From Bacteroidales bacterium (GTDB taxonomy: Bacteria > Bacteroidota > Bacteroidia > Bacteroidales > Muribaculaceae): 64,000 nt of DNA. The notes under the pieces were generated by a model. That model did no database searches, was not told the DNA's origin, and saw nothing but the letters and a program-made list of their open reading frames with translations. The stretch lies in contig JAAVFI010000049.1 in the NCBI GenBank assembly GCA_014800815.1, forward strand, positions 1-64,000, read 5' to 3'. Made by a program: the position numbers and the translations under genes. The number at the start of each line of letters is the position of its first letter. The stretch's first letter is position 1. Below are positions 15,801 through 25,470 of this stretch, one piece after another.

Positions 15801-16640
15801 TTCTTCGGTGAGGACAGTTTCGCGGTCGACGATTACTTCGTTGCGCTCAACGGTTGCCACTTCACCGGTATCGGCATCGGGGAATTCCTCGGTCCATGTC
15901 TTGAGGACACGGGCAGCGAGCTTGCGACCGATAGCTTTCTTGAGGTTGGTCTTGTTGACCTTCACCTCTTCGGCGAGACCGAAAATGTCGATAATCTCCT
16001 TATCACTCTCGAGACCGATAGCACGGAGGAGCGAGGTGACGGGGAGTTTCTTCTTACGGTCGATATAGGCATACATCACATTGTTGATGTCAGTAGCAAA
16101 CTCAATCCATGAGCCACGGAAGGGGATGATACGGGCAGAATAGAGTTTGGTACCGTTGGCGTGGGTGCTCTGTCCGAAGAACACACCGGGCGAACGGTGG
16201 AGCTGCGATACAACGACACGCTCGGCACCGTTGATTACGAAAGTACCCTTTTCGGTCATGTAAGGAATCTGACCGAGGTATACCGACTGGATGTCGGTAG
16301 CGAAGTCTTCGTGATCGGGGTCCGTGCAGGAGAGTTTCAGCTTTGCCTTAAGGGGCACGCTGTATGTGTAGCCGCGTTCCAGACACTCCTCGATGCTGTA
16401 CCGGGGAGGGTCGATGTAGTAGTCAAGGAACTCGAGGTTGAAGTTGTTGCGGGTGTCGGAGATAGGGAAATTCTCGGCAAACACCTTGTAAAGACCCTCT
16501 TTTGTACGACGTTCCGGCGGAGTGTCGAGCTGGAAGAAGTCGCGGAATGACTTCAGCTGCACTTCGAGGAAATCGGGGTAAGGAAGGGGATTCTTTACCG
16601 AGGCAAAATTAATGCGTGGTTTGTCTATCGAAGCTGACAT
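12828..16640 (-). CDS. rpoB: DNA-directed RNA polymerase subunit beta
   Basis: RpoB motifs throughout ([29 protein letters not shown]); start placed at [17 protein letters not shown] (16640); the ORF track extends 56 codons further into the structured intergenic leader. Confidence 0.97.
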   Translation of the reverse strand: MSASIDKPRINFASVKNPLPYPDFLEVQLKSFRDFFQLDTPPERRTKEGLYKVFAENFPISDTRNNFNLEFLDYYIDPPRYSIEECLERGYTYSVPLKAKLKLSCTDPDHEDFATDIQSVYLGQIPYMTEKGTFVINGAERVVVSQLHRSPGVFFGQSTHANGTKLYSARIIPFRGSWIEFATDINNVMYAYIDRKKKLPVTSLLRAIGLESDKEIIDIFGLAEEVKVNKTNLKKAIGRKLAARVLKTWTEEFPDADTGEVATVERNEVIVDRETVLTEEDVERILETGVSSILLHKEEAGATDYSIIFNTLQKDTTNSESEAIQYIYRQLRNAEPPDDASAREVIQNLFFSEKRYDLGDVGRYRINRKLGLTTSPDVRVLTKEDIIAIIRYLIELINTRAEVDDIDHLSNRRVRTVGEQLYNQFGVGLSRMSRTIRERMNVRDNEVFTATDLINAKTISSVINSFFGTNALSQFMDQTNPLAEITHKRRMSALGPGGLSRERAGFEVRDVHYTHYGRLCPIETPEGPNIGLISSLCVYAKINDLGFIETPYRKVADSKVNLNNDEVVYLTAEIEEGKMIAQGNAPLNPDGTFILNKVKARQDADFPVVPPSEIELMDVSPTQIASIAASLIPFLEHDDANRALMGSNMMRQAVPLMRSEAPIVGTGIEAQLARDSRTQITAEGEGVIEFVDATVIRIRYDRTEEDEFVAFESAVKEYKIPKWRKTNQSTTIDLRPICTKGQRVKAGDILTEGYATENGELALGRNLKVAFMPWKGYNYEDAIVLNERVVRDDILTSVHVDEYALEVRETKRGMEELTSDIPNVSEDATKDLDERGIIRVGAHVVPGDIMIGKITPKGESDPTPEEKLLRAIFGDKAGDVKDASLKASPSLKGVVIGTNLFSRAAKKKKSKSANALLPKLDEEYEEKLDNLLGVLVDKLLVLTDGLTSNGVVDFLGSEIVPKGSKFSAAVLRTIDYDTLSLSNWTTDEHKNDLIRRTIVNYLQKSKEINTELRRKKYDISIGDDLPSGIMQIAKVYIAKKRKISVGDKMAGRHGNKGIVSRIVRQEDMPFLADGTPVDICLNPLGVPSRMNLGQVFETVLGWAGRELGEKFATPIFDGASLDDLNAWTDKAGIPRYGKTYLYDGGTGERFDQPATVGVIYMLKLGHMVEDKMHARSIGPYSLITQQPLGGKAQFGGQRFGEMEVWALEAFGAAHILQEILTIKSDDVNGRSKAYEAIVKGDPMPTPGIPESLNVLLHELRGLGLSINLEN

Positions 16641-16792
16641 CGAAAAATATATTACCGTATTTGGTTTATTACTATACCGCTTATGTGTGTATGTGTCCTC
16701 GCTGAGGACTGTCGCCCAGTGCGTTTGCAACCAATAGTGTCGGCTGACATCTATCGCCCAGAGCGGGGAAGGCGACGAAAGAGTTTTCCCGT

Positions 16793-16961
16793 TTCTGCCT
16801 GCAGGCACGGCAGCCTGCCGGTCGGTTGAGAGGGAGCTTCATGAGGGCCTGAAAAAGGCATTGTGGAAGCTCCGGAGCAGATGTCGGGGAGCGGCGCGGC
16901 GGCCGAATGTCATAAATGACACAAAAGGTTAAGAATCACCCTTAACGGGGATTCTTAACCC
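16793..16961 (-). promoter_or_regulatory. Structured rplL-rpoB intergenic RNA (several hairpins, possible attenuator/processing region)
   Basis: Inverted repeats at 16796-16820 (alternative pairings), 16833-16873 (GGAGCTTC/GAAGCTCC) and 16928-16961 (GGTTAAGAATC/GATTCTTAACC) between the rplL stop and rpoB start. Confidence 0.5.
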
Positions 16962-16984
16962 AATTGTCTGATTATCAGACTGTA

Positions 16985-17359
16985 TTATTTGAGTTCTACC
17001 TCAGCACCAGCTTCTTCGAGCTGAGCCTTCATGCCTTCAGCGTCTGCCTTAGCGAGGCCTTCCTTGATAGTGCTGGGAGCGCCGTCTACGAGCTCTTTAG
17101 CTTCCTTGAGACCAAGGCCGGTGAGTTCCTTAACGAGCTTAACGACTTTGAGTTTCTCACCACCTGCTGCCTTGAGAACTACGTCGAAAGAAGTCTTTTC
17201 TTCAGCTGCAGCTGCACCAGCTGCGGGGCCTGCTGCTACTGCTACTGCTGCAGCGGCGGGTTCGATGCCGTATTCGTCCTTGAGGATCTGGGCGAGTTCG
17301 TTTACTTCCTTGACAGTGAGGTTTACGAGTTGTTCAGCAAAAGCTTTTAAATCTGCCAT
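16985..17359 (-). CDS. rplL: 50S ribosomal protein L7/L12
   Basis: 124 aa, [46 protein letters not shown]. Confidence 0.98.
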   Translation of the reverse strand: MADLKAFAEQLVNLTVKEVNELAQILKDEYGIEPAAAAVAVAAGPAAGAAAAEEKTSFDVVLKAAGGEKLKVVKLVKELTGLGLKEAKELVDGAPSTIKEGLAKADAEGMKAQLEEAGAEVELK

Positions 17360-17394
17360 TTTTGTATGATTTTTTTTGGTTTTTATTCGTTAGA

Positions 17395-17919
17395 TTAGTT
17401 TTCTTTCTTCGAGAGAGTCTCGAGGATGCCGTGGAGCTTGCCGCCACCAGAAGTAAGAGCGGAGATAACGTTCTTGGCGGGTGACTGGAGAAGAGCCACA
17501 ACGTCGCCGAGGAGTTCTGCCTTGCTCTTGATAGCTGCGAGAGCGTCGAGCTGGTCAGCACCGAGGTAAACAGTTTCCTCTACGTAAGCGCCCTTAAGTA
17601 CGGGGAGTGTATCGCCCTTCTTTACGAAGTCCTTGAGGAGCTTGGCGGGAGCGTTGCCCACGTTGGTGCACATAAGCGAAGTAGAGCCGTGGAGGGCGCT
17701 GTAGAGTTCGCTGTAGTCACCTTCGAGAGTTTCGAGAGCCTTGTGGAGAAGAGTGTTCTTTACCACCATGAGCTTGATGTCTGCTTTGAAGCAAGCGCGA
17801 CGGAGCTCAGAGGTCTTCTCTGCATCGAGTCCGGCAGTCTCTACGAGGTAGAAACCGTTGTAACCCTTAATGGTCTCGGCAATGTGGTTGATTATATTAC
17901 CTTTATCTTCCTTTTTCAT
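17395..17919 (-). CDS. rplJ: 50S ribosomal protein L10
   Basis: 174-aa L10-like sequence in conserved order between rplA and rplL. Confidence 0.95.
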   Translation of the reverse strand: MKKEDKGNIINHIAETIKGYNGFYLVETAGLDAEKTSELRRACFKADIKLMVVKNTLLHKALETLEGDYSELYSALHGSTSLMCTNVGNAPAKLLKDFVKKGDTLPVLKGAYVEETVYLGADQLDALAAIKSKAELLGDVVALLQSPAKNVISALTSGGGKLHGILETLSKKEN

Positions 17920-17939
17920 TGTGTTCGGTGTTATAGGGT

Positions 17940-18635
17940 TTAGGCCTCAATCGATTTGGGGTCGATTTTGACGCCCGGACTCATGGTGCTGGAAAGATAA
18001 ATGCTCTTGATATATGTGCCTTTAGCGGTAGCGGGCTTAAGTTTGATGAGGGTATTCACGAATTCACGTGCATTGTCGGTCATCTGCTCAGCGTTGAACG
18101 ATACCTTGCCGATTGACGAGTGAACGATACCGTTCTTGTCAACCTTGAAGTCGATCTTACCTTTCTTAACCTCTTCAACAGCCTTAGCCACGTCCATAGT
18201 CACGGTACCGCTCTTGGGGTTAGGCATAAGGCCACGGGGACCGAGAACACGGCCGAGAGCACCAATCTTACCCATGATAGCGGGCTGAGTGATGATCACG
18301 TCGACGTCTGTCCAGCCGCCTTTGATCTTTTCGATATATTCGTCGAGGCCTACGTAGTCGGCACCTGCAGCCTTAGCAGCAGCTTCAGCATCGGGGGTGC
18401 AGAGAACGAGAACGCGTACTGTTTTGCCAGTTCCGTGGGGAAGGGTTACGACGCCGCGTACCATCTGGTTGGCTTTGCGGGGGTCTACGCCGAGACGGAC
18501 ATCAATGTCGAGAGAAGCGTCGAACTTTGTAAAGGTCATATCCTTTACGAGTTGAGCTGCCTCTGCCAAGGTGTAAGTCTTCCCTGCTTCAAGCTTGGAT
18601 AAGGCAACCTTCTGATTTTTTGTAAGTTTACTCAT
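17940..18635 (-). CDS. rplA: 50S ribosomal protein L1
   Basis: 231 aa, [19 protein letters not shown] motif. Confidence 0.98.
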   Translation of the reverse strand: MSKLTKNQKVALSKLEAGKTYTLAEAAQLVKDMTFTKFDASLDIDVRLGVDPRKANQMVRGVVTLPHGTGKTVRVLVLCTPDAEAAAKAAGADYVGLDEYIEKIKGGWTDVDVIITQPAIMGKIGALGRVLGPRGLMPNPKSGTVTMDVAKAVEEVKKGKIDFKVDKNGIVHSSIGKVSFNAEQMTDNAREFVNTLIKLKPATAKGTYIKSIYLSSTMSPGVKIDPKSIEA

Positions 18636-18649
18636 ATCAAGTGAAGTGA

Positions 18650-19093
18650 TTAAAGGTTAGAGGGAAACTCGCCCTTGACGGTGATACCCATACTTCTGGC
18701 CGTACCGGCAACCATACGCATAGCGGATTCTATGGTAAAGCAGTTAAGGTCCGGCATTTTGTCGGCAGCAATAGCCTGTACCTGTTCCCAAGTGATTTCG
18801 CCAACCTTTGTACGGTTAGGTTCCTTGGAGCCGGACTTGATGTGTGCAACTTCCTTGAGCTGAACTGCTACAGGGGGAGTCTTAACTACGAAGTCGAAAG
18901 ATTTGTCGGTGTAGTAAGTGATTACTACAGGGAGAATCTTACCGGCTTTGTCCTGAGTACGGGCATTGAATTGCTTGCAAAATTCCATGATGTTGATACC
19001 CTTCGAACCGAGCGCGGGGCCTACAGGAGGCGAAGGATTGGCAGCACCACCTTTAATCTGCAATTTGATTTGTCCAGCAATTTCTTTAGCCAT
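18650..19093 (-). CDS. rplK: 50S ribosomal protein L11
   Basis: 147 aa, [33 protein letters not shown]. Confidence 0.98.
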   Translation of the reverse strand: MAKEIAGQIKLQIKGGAANPSPPVGPALGSKGINIMEFCKQFNARTQDKAGKILPVVITYYTDKSFDFVVKTPPVAVQLKEVAHIKSGSKEPNRTKVGEITWEQVQAIAADKMPDLNCFTIESAMRMVAGTARSMGITVKGEFPSNL

Positions 19094-19172
19094 TGGTTTA
19101 ATACTTAAATAATTAATATATTGCGTTATTTACTCTCACTTTCCGGCACGTAACATTACCGGCCTGCGAGTG

Positions 19173-19736
19173 TCATTCACGCTCTACTTCCGAATTGTCC
19201 AGTTGCAGAGGTGTCTTTCGATCGAAGATTTTAATCATCACCGTGAGTTTGCGTTTCTCACGGTTGACTTCTTCGATGATACCGCTGAAGTCTTTGAACG
19301 GGCCTGCTGTTACCTTTACGCGTTCGCCTACGATGTAGTCGTTCACGCCATCGGTTTCAGCCTCAGCTATTTCATCGGCAGCACCGAGCATCCGCATTAC
19401 CTCAGCTTCACGAAGACGCTCGGGCTTAGAGTTTTTCTCGCGGCCACGGAGGAAGTCGATAACGTTGGTAGTGTTTGTAAGCTCGTGAATTACTTCACCG
19501 GTGAGGATAGCCTCGATGAAAACATAACCTGAATAGAGATTTTTCTCTTTAATCACCTTTTTACCGTTCCGAAGAGTCATCACCTTCTCGGTGGGTATCA
19601 ATACCTGAAATACATAGTTGCCAAGGTCAGTGCGTTTCATCGAGCCTTCGATGATTTCCTTGACCTGGGCTTCTTTTCCGGAGATGGCACGAAGAACGTA
19701 CCAGCCTTTAACATTTTCCGCCATTGACTGTGCCAC
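19173..19736 (-). CDS. nusG: Transcription termination/antitermination protein NusG
   Basis: 187 aa, NGN domain (WYVLRAISGKEAQVKEIIE) and KOW (GERVKVTAGPFKDFSGIIEEVN). Confidence 0.96.
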   Translation of the reverse strand: MAQSMAENVKGWYVLRAISGKEAQVKEIIEGSMKRTDLGNYVFQVLIPTEKVMTLRNGKKVIKEKNLYSGYVFIEAILTGEVIHELTNTTNVIDFLRGREKNSKPERLREAEVMRMLGAADEIAEAETDGVNDYIVGERVKVTAGPFKDFSGIIEEVNREKRKLTVMIKIFDRKTPLQLDNSEVERE

Positions 19737-19758
19737 TTAGAGGGGTTACGAACTACTT

Positions 19759-19950
19759 TCAGAGACTATAGATGAAGTGCATCAGGTGATCGACTATCTG
19801 ATCCATGAGGAAGATTATCAGGGCGATAATCACGGAAGCAATCATCACGATGATAGCCGACTTAACCAGTTGTTTTCTGGAAGGCCAAGAAGTCTTATAA
19901 CGTAATTCGTCGTAAGACTCCTGTATATTCGTAAGTAGTTTGAGTTTCAT
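19759..19950 (-). CDS. secE: Preprotein translocase subunit SecE
   Basis: 63 aa, single C-terminal TM after ELRYKTSWPSRKQLVKSA; conserved position before nusG. Confidence 0.94.
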   Translation of the reverse strand: MKLKLLTNIQESYDELRYKTSWPSRKQLVKSAIIVMIASVIIALIIFLMDQIVDHLMHFIYSL

Positions 19951-19966
19951 TCTTGTTTCTTTTTTG

Positions 19967-20039
19967 CACGGGTTGAGAGACTCGAACTCCCGACACCTGG
20001 TTTTGGAGACCAGTGCTCTACCAACTGAGCTAAACCCGT
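19967..20039 (-). tRNA. tRNA-Trp (CCA)
   Basis: Cloverleaf ACGGGTT...AACCCGT, anticodon stem-loop CTGGT-CTCCAAA-ACCAG, T-loop TTCGAGT. Confidence 0.95.
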
Positions 20040-20046
20040 GTATGTA

Positions 20047-20088
20047 AAAGATGCCGGTTCGAACGGCCGGGAGCCTCCCGGCATCTTT
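20047..20088. terminator. Hairpin between tuf and tRNA-Trp (possible bidirectional terminator/processing site)
   Basis: AAAGATGCCGG/CCGGCATCTTT outer arms, with an alternative inner GCCGGGAG-C-CTCCCGGC hairpin. Confidence 0.55.
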
Positions 20089-20119
20089 ATATTTTATCTA
20101 TCCACGAAGGGAAGAAATA

Positions 20120-21304
20120 TTAGTCGAGGATTTCGGTGATCTGACCCGAACCTACTGTGCGGCCACCTTCACGGATAGCGAAGCGGAGACCCTGGTCGCA
20201 AGCTACGGGGTTGATGAGCTCAACTGTGATTTCTACGTGGTCACCAGGCATTACCATTTCAACACCTTCGGGAAGAGTGATTTCACCGGTTACGTCGAGT
20301 GTACGGATGTAGAACTGGGGACGGTAGTGGTTGTGGAACGGAGTGTGACGGCCACCTTCTTCCTTCTTGAGGATATAAACAGAAGCTTTGAACTTGCTGT
20401 GGGGCTTAACAACACCGGGGTGGCAGATTACCATACCACGCTTGATATCTTTCTTGTCGATACCGCGGAGGAGGAGACCTACGTTGTCACCAGCTTCGCC
20501 CTGATCAAGGAGCTTGCGGAACATTTCCACACCTGTTACGGTAGACTTCATAGAAGCGCCGAGACCCATGATCTGTACTTCGTCGCCAACCTTAACGATA
20601 CCGGTTTCAATACGGCCGGTAGCAACGGTACCGCGACCGGTGATTGAGAACACGTCTTCAACAGGCATAAGGAAGGGTTTATCAACGTCGCGGGGAGGCA
20701 GGGGAATCCAGTTGTCAACTGCTTCCATGAGTTCCATAACTTTAGCTTCCCATTCGGGTTCGCCGTTGAGGGCGCCGAGAGCAGAGCCGCGGATGATAGG
20801 AGTATTGTCACCGTCGTATTCGTAAGCTGAGAGGAGTTCGCGCATTTCCATTTCAACGAGGTCGAGAATTTCGGCGTCGTCTACCATGTCGCACTTGTTG
20901 AGGAACACAACGATACGGGGCACGTTCACCTGACGAGCGAGAAGGATGTGCTCGCGGGTCTGGGGCATAGGACCGTCAGTACCTGCAACTACGATGATAG
21001 CACCGTCCATCTGAGCAGCACCGGTAACCATGTTCTTAACGTAGTCGGCGTGGCCCGGGCAGTCAACGTGAGCGTAGTGACGATTTGCGGTTTCGTATTC
21101 TACGTGTGCGGTGTTGATAGTAATACCACGTTCCTTTTCTTCGGGAGCGTTGTCAATCTGGTCGAACGACTTCACCTCAGAAAGACCTGCCTTAGCAAGT
21201 ACAGTGGTGATAGCGGCGGTAAGGGTAGTTTTGCCGTGGTCAACGTGGCCGATAGTACCAATATTGACGTGGGGCTTGGTTCTTTCGAATTTCTCTTTAG
21301 CCAT
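20120..21304 (-). CDS. tuf: Elongation factor Tu
   Basis: 394 aa, [32 protein letters not shown]. Confidence 0.99.
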   Translation of the reverse strand: MAKEKFERTKPHVNIGTIGHVDHGKTTLTAAITTVLAKAGLSEVKSFDQIDNAPEEKERGITINTAHVEYETANRHYAHVDCPGHADYVKNMVTGAAQMDGAIIVVAGTDGPMPQTREHILLARQVNVPRIVVFLNKCDMVDDAEILDLVEMEMRELLSAYEYDGDNTPIIRGSALGALNGEPEWEAKVMELMEAVDNWIPLPPRDVDKPFLMPVEDVFSITGRGTVATGRIETGIVKVGDEVQIMGLGASMKSTVTGVEMFRKLLDQGEAGDNVGLLLRGIDKKDIKRGMVICHPGVVKPHSKFKASVYILKKEEGGRHTPFHNHYRPQFYIRTLDVTGEITLPEGVEMVMPGDHVEITVELINPVACDQGLRFAIREGGRTVGSGQITEILD

Positions 21305-21387
21305 AACTGTGCTGTATAATGATAATTTATTAATTTTCTAACAATCAGCCACGATAATGCAGAAGCACTACCGGGGCTTTGACTTCG

Positions 21388-21459
<72 letters not shown>

Positions 21460-21470
21460 AAAACAAAATG

Positions 21471-21543
21471 AGCGGAAGACGAGGCTCAAACTCGCGACCC
21501 TCAGCTTGGAAGGCTGATGCTCTATCAACTGAGCTACTTCCGC
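21471..21543 (-). tRNA. tRNA-Gly (TCC)
   Basis: Anticodon stem-loop TCAGC-CTTCCAA-GCTGA; GCGGAAG acceptor. Confidence 0.95.
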
Positions 21544-21560
21544 ATTAGAGAAAATTGTTG

Positions 21561-21643
21561 TGGGCGAAGATGGATTCGAACCACCGAAGGTAAAAACCAG
21601 CAGATTTACAGTCTGCCCCATTTGGCCACTCTGGTATTCGCCC
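21561..21643 (-). tRNA. tRNA-Tyr (GTA)
   Basis: Long variable arm; anticodon stem-loop GCAGA-CTGTAAA-TCTGC; acceptor GGGCGAA. Confidence 0.95.
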
Positions 21644-21699
21644 GATTAGGAAAGTATCCTTTCCAAGCCACTTCTGCTTATTGGCAGAGGGAAGTGAAG

Positions 21700-21773
21700 A
21701 GCCTCTTGTCGGATTCGAACCAACGACCCCGAGATTACAAATCACGTGCTCTGGCCAACTGAGCTAAAGAGGC
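21700..21773 (-). tRNA. tRNA-Thr (TGT)
   Basis: Anticodon loop TTTGTAA; acceptor GCCTCTT/AAGAGGC. Confidence 0.93.
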
Positions 21774-21834
21774 GGGTTTCAATTTTCTCTGCAGCGGGGA
21801 GATTTGCCGTAGCGTCTTTTCCCGTTTGCGGTTG

Positions 21835-21865
21835 CAAAGTTAAGCACTATTTTTCATTCTGCAAA
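21835..21865 (-). promoter_or_regulatory. Promoter of the tRNA-tuf-secE-nusG-rpl-rpo transcription unit
   Basis: Minus strand TTTG (21865-21862), 19-nt spacer, TAACTTTG (21842-21835): match to the Bacteroidetes -33/-7 consensus. Confidence 0.8.
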
Positions 21866-22011
21866 TTTTTTCTCCGTTTTTTTTCGAGGAATTTATTGCA
21901 ATTATAGCTATACTGCTATCATTCACCTATTTAGCTATATGCAAAAAATTGTGAAAAGTTATATTACCCATAAAATCGCGCGAAAATAAGGCTTTTTCGG
22001 ATTTTTTGGAC

Positions 22012-22019
22012 TATCTTTG
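22012..22019 (+). promoter_or_regulatory. Candidate -7 element for the PorT-like gene
   Basis: TATCTTTG matches TAnnTTTG, 56 nt before ATG; no clear -33. Confidence 0.4.
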
Positions 22020-22074
22020 TCACGGATTAGGCCCGACGGCCCTTTCCTCTACTAACAAGACTTACTTATATAAT

Positions 22075-22713
22075 ATGAAACGAATCGCCGCTCCCCTCCT
22101 TATATTCATCGCGCTTCTCATTCCGGCTGTCGCATCGGCTCAGTTCCGCTATGCTCCCGTGGCGGGTGTAACTATCAGCGATCTTAAATTCAAGCAGTCG
22201 CTCTTCAATGTAGACCAGATAGTAGGCTTCCAGGCCGGTATCATGGGCGAAATGATGTTTCCGGGCATCGGCTTCGGCATCCACATAGGTCTTCTCTACA
22301 ATCAAATGGGAGCGAAAGCTGATATAGGCAGCCGCGAAATATGGCGCGCCGACGGCTTCGGCAATGAGAATATATATGTACATACTCTCGATATCCCCGT
22401 GCATCTCCGCTTTAAATGGACCCGCATGATGGGCTTCGAGGACTATCTCGCACCTTTTGTTTATGGCGGTCCCGACTTCTCGATTCAGGTAGGACACAAT
22501 TCTATAAAGGGCAACGAGGGCGCACCCAACCCCTTCCGCTACTCTGGCGGCGACATTGGCCTTACGGCAGGTGGTGGTGCCGAGATATTCAAGCGCTGGC
22601 AGGTGTCGCTGCAGTACACCTGGGGTATGTCGAACGTACTCAAGACCCGCAAACTCGACAATCTTACCGCACGCAACCGCGAATGGGCCGTGCGCGTAGC
22701 CTACATGTTCTGA
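22075..22713 (+). CDS. Outer-membrane beta-barrel protein, PorT-like
   Basis: Signal peptide MKRIAAPLLIFIALLIPAVASAQ; glycine/aromatic-rich beta-barrel ending in AVRVAYMF (terminal F). Confidence 0.75.
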   Translation: MKRIAAPLLIFIALLIPAVASAQFRYAPVAGVTISDLKFKQSLFNVDQIVGFQAGIMGEMMFPGIGFGIHIGLLYNQMGAKADIGSREIWRADGFGNENIYVHTLDIPVHLRFKWTRMMGFEDYLAPFVYGGPDFSIQVGHNSIKGNEGAPNPFRYSGGDIGLTAGGGAEIFKRWQVSLQYTWGMSNVLKTRKLDNLTARNREWAVRVAYMF

Positions 22714-23216
22714 GAGTTTGTATGACTCGCTCCGGCGTATTTCATCATTTCCGCAAAGGCGGGAATGTCGGGCAGGAACACGTAGCCGGCGCCGGTAAAA
22801 CGGCAACAAAAATGATTAAGACCATTGCTCACTACTAAAAAGGGTGCGTTGAGCACACTGTTATATCGGGCAATCTGGTCGAAGACCCGCTGTGTAATGG
22901 CAATATGAGGGGCTTTGTACTCTACGATGCACAGCGGACGCAGGGCCGAGGTGTAGACCACCGTATCGCAGCGGCGCGATGTGCGGTTGAGTTTCAGCTC
23001 CACTTCATTGGCCATTAAGGCTTCGGGAAAGGCACGCCCGTCAAGCATAAAATTCACAAAACATTGACGTACATATTCCTCGGGAGTGAGCGCTACCCAG
23101 CGGCGCCTGAGGCGGTCGTACACCTCTACTCCGCCTCGGCGGGAGTCGTCGTCGGGGCGCAGCTGAAGATTGCAGGGCGGAAGATTGAGCTGAGGAAGAT
23201 TAATTTTTTGTTCCAT
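22701..23216 (-). CDS. Small protein with type I restriction enzyme R N-terminal (HSDR_N_2-like) domain
   Basis: 171 aa; 'PEEYVRQ...L....FP..LMANEVELKLNRTSRRCDTVVYTSALRPLCIVEYKAPHIAIT' nuclease-like core (D...VEYK). Confidence 0.8.
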   Translation of the reverse strand: MEQKINLPQLNLPPCNLQLRPDDDSRRGGVEVYDRLRRRWVALTPEEYVRQCFVNFMLDGRAFPEALMANEVELKLNRTSRRCDTVVYTSALRPLCIVEYKAPHIAITQRVFDQIARYNSVLNAPFLVVSNGLNHFCCRFTGAGYVFLPDIPAFAEMMKYAGASHTNSQNM

Positions 23217-23274
23217 GATGCGGGCTGTTAGCGAAAAAGTGCGTAAATTTACGAAATAAAACGCAACTCCGCCA

Positions 23275-24312
23275 ATGGCACTCCCCGCACCTACCTACGA
23301 AGGCATAAAAAAATCAATAAAAGAGCGCAATTTTGCGCCCGTCTACCTGCTGCACGGCGAGGAAGGATACTTCGCCGACAGCCTCGCACGCGAATTTGAA
23401 AATGTATTGCCCGAAGACGAAAAGCCCTTCAACCAATACGTGCTCTACGCTCCCGAGGTGGAGCCGGCGCAGGTAATCGACATCTGCCGCCGCATACCTA
23501 TGATGAGCGAGCGTCAGGTGGTGATTCTCAAGGAGGCTCAGGCGATACGCGCCGACAAGCTCGCGAAGCTCGCGCCCTACATCGCCAATCCGGTGCCCAC
23601 TACCCTGCTCGTGATTTGCTGCCGCGGCGCCGAGGCCAAGGGCAAGGAGCTGCATGCCGCAATCAAGAAAGGCGGAGGTGTGGAGCTGTTTTCCAAGAAG
23701 ATTGCGGACTACAATATCCCGGCTTTCATAGGTACGTACGTAAAGTCGAAAGGCTTGTCGGCCGACCAGAAAGCACTCGAGATGATACGCGATTTCGTAG
23801 GTACCGATCTGTCGAAAATTTATAATGAAATCGACAAGCTGACTACAATCCTGCCGCCCAATGGTGCCATAACACCCGAAGCTATCGAGCGAAACATAGG
23901 CATGAGCAAGGACTACAACACGTTCGAGCTGGTCAACGCTCTGCTCGAACGTGACGCCCGCAAGGCTTTTGCCTGCATTGCCTATTTTCAGAGCAATCCC
24001 AAGGCGGTGCCTCTGCAGGTAGCTGTAGCAACGATTTTCGGCAGTTTCGCCGACCTTCTCGTGGCCTATTATGCTCCCGACCGCTCTGATGCGGCGATAT
24101 CGCAGGCTTTGAATCTGCGGAATTCATACTTCCTGAAGCGCATCCGTGGCGGTATGGCCAACTACAATCCGTTCCAGATTATCGAGATACTGGGTGCCAT
24201 ACGCCGCTTCGACACCCAAAGTAAAGGAATAGGCTCGCGGCAAAACGAACATCGTCTTTTCCACGAGCTTATCTTCCACATACTTTCGGCGCCCGGAAAT
24301 ATCGGGGGCTGA
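23275..24312 (+). CDS. holA: DNA polymerase III subunit delta
   Basis: 345 aa, PVYLLHGEEGYFADSLAREFE...KLAPYIANPVPTTLLVICCRG...; divergent to the HSDR_N gene. Confidence 0.92.
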   Translation: MALPAPTYEGIKKSIKERNFAPVYLLHGEEGYFADSLAREFENVLPEDEKPFNQYVLYAPEVEPAQVIDICRRIPMMSERQVVILKEAQAIRADKLAKLAPYIANPVPTTLLVICCRGAEAKGKELHAAIKKGGGVELFSKKIADYNIPAFIGTYVKSKGLSADQKALEMIRDFVGTDLSKIYNEIDKLTTILPPNGAITPEAIERNIGMSKDYNTFELVNALLERDARKAFACIAYFQSNPKAVPLQVAVATIFGSFADLLVAYYAPDRSDAAISQALNLRNSYFLKRIRGGMANYNPFQIIEILGAIRRFDTQSKGIGSRQNEHRLFHELIFHILSAPGNIGG

Positions 24313-24329
24313 GTTATCAAGGCTGAGTT

Positions 24330-25301
24330 TCAGAATATCAGGCCGGCATTGTCCACCCACATGGTAGTGCCGGGAGTACCTGTATAGGGTTCGCCGCTGC
24401 CCGAGGAGAACATCACTATCATATGCGTAGGTGTAGCATCGGCGTCGTCCCAGCCCACTTCAACGACGGGTACCATTTTGCCCTTGGAGTTGCGGGTGTA
24501 GTAGCTTTTTTCTTCGGGAATAAGGTTCATGCGCTTGCTGAATCCGGGCTGCGAAGATATATCACCATAGCGAACTTTGAGGCGGTGATCGTTGACCCAA
24601 CCGGCAGTGTTGCGGCCGAGCTGCTCGCAACCGGTGCCTACTCTCTTTGCGTACACATTGCCTGCGGCATCTTCCCAACGGCGCTGGAGGTATATCACAA
24701 CCTCGGCCTTATCCTTGCCGGGTACGACTTTTTCTTTGCTGAATCCGCTTGAATAGATCATGTCGCCATCGGGAATCACAAGTTTATAGTCGTAGCGGAG
24801 AGCCACGGGGCGCTTTGTATAGGGAATACCCATCACCATTTTGGAGTAGGGGTCGGAAGTTGATTTAACGGGCTCGAGCATTTCGCCGAGGAACATACTG
24901 CCTGACACAAGTACCTTAACATTTACTACGCCCATAGCCTTGCACTCTTCGATGCCGGTAGTGAGCTTTGCGCACTTATTGCCTGCAGAGCGTTCGTCGG
25001 GGAACACCATGTTGCTCACCTTGGTCACGCCGCATACTTTAGCCATGACATTGGAGGTCGCCCACGGCGAACCGCCACGGTTAGTATATGGAGCATCGCC
25101 TACAACGGTGGCCGTAGGAGCTACTTCAAAGCATTGTTTCTGATTTCCTCCGATGATACGCGATTCTTTGATATTGCGTGTGAGCCAGTTATTGAAATCG
25201 CCGAAGGGTAGCATTTCCACTTTCTGAGCGGAGACTAAGGAAGATATACTCAGCATTACAGCAGGCAGTATATAGGAGCGGAGCATTGCGATGACTTTCA
25301 T
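24330..25301 (-). CDS. PCMD-like (putative carbohydrate metabolism domain) secreted protein
   Basis: Signal peptide; PFGDFNNW...KSTSDPYSKMVMGIPYTKRPVALRYDYK...DADATPTHMIVMFSSGSG pattern. Confidence 0.6.
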   Translation of the reverse strand: MKVIAMLRSYILPAVMLSISSLVSAQKVEMLPFGDFNNWLTRNIKESRIIGGNQKQCFEVAPTATVVGDAPYTNRGGSPWATSNVMAKVCGVTKVSNMVFPDERSAGNKCAKLTTGIEECKAMGVVNVKVLVSGSMFLGEMLEPVKSTSDPYSKMVMGIPYTKRPVALRYDYKLVIPDGDMIYSSGFSKEKVVPGKDKAEVVIYLQRRWEDAAGNVYAKRVGTGCEQLGRNTAGWVNDHRLKVRYGDISSQPGFSKRMNLIPEEKSYYTRNSKGKMVPVVEVGWDDADATPTHMIVMFSSGSGEPYTGTPGTTMWVDNAGLIF

Positions 25302-25401
25302 AGGAGCGAGTTTTCTTGAATTTGGTTGAAATACTTGAATCTTTCCATTAAAAACACTCCGGAAGTATATCTTGTTCGCCCAAAAAGTAAACTTTCAGAT
25401 A

Positions 25402-25443
25402 CAAAAAAATTAGCGGGCGCCACCCTGAAAAGGGAGCGCCCGC
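25402..25443 (-). terminator. Intrinsic terminator of rpsF-rpsR-rplI
   Basis: GCGGGCGC/GCGCCCGC stem with inner CCCT/AGGG, followed on the minus strand by a seven-T run. Confidence 0.9.
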
Positions 25444-25470
25444 TGTATTGTAGCGTCTAAGCTTTCAGAC

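Noticed and set aside
16641-16808. 56-codon N-terminal extension of rpoB
   Set aside because: Composition and hairpins indicate a non-coding leader; homology-like RpoB sequence begins at [17 protein letters not shown].
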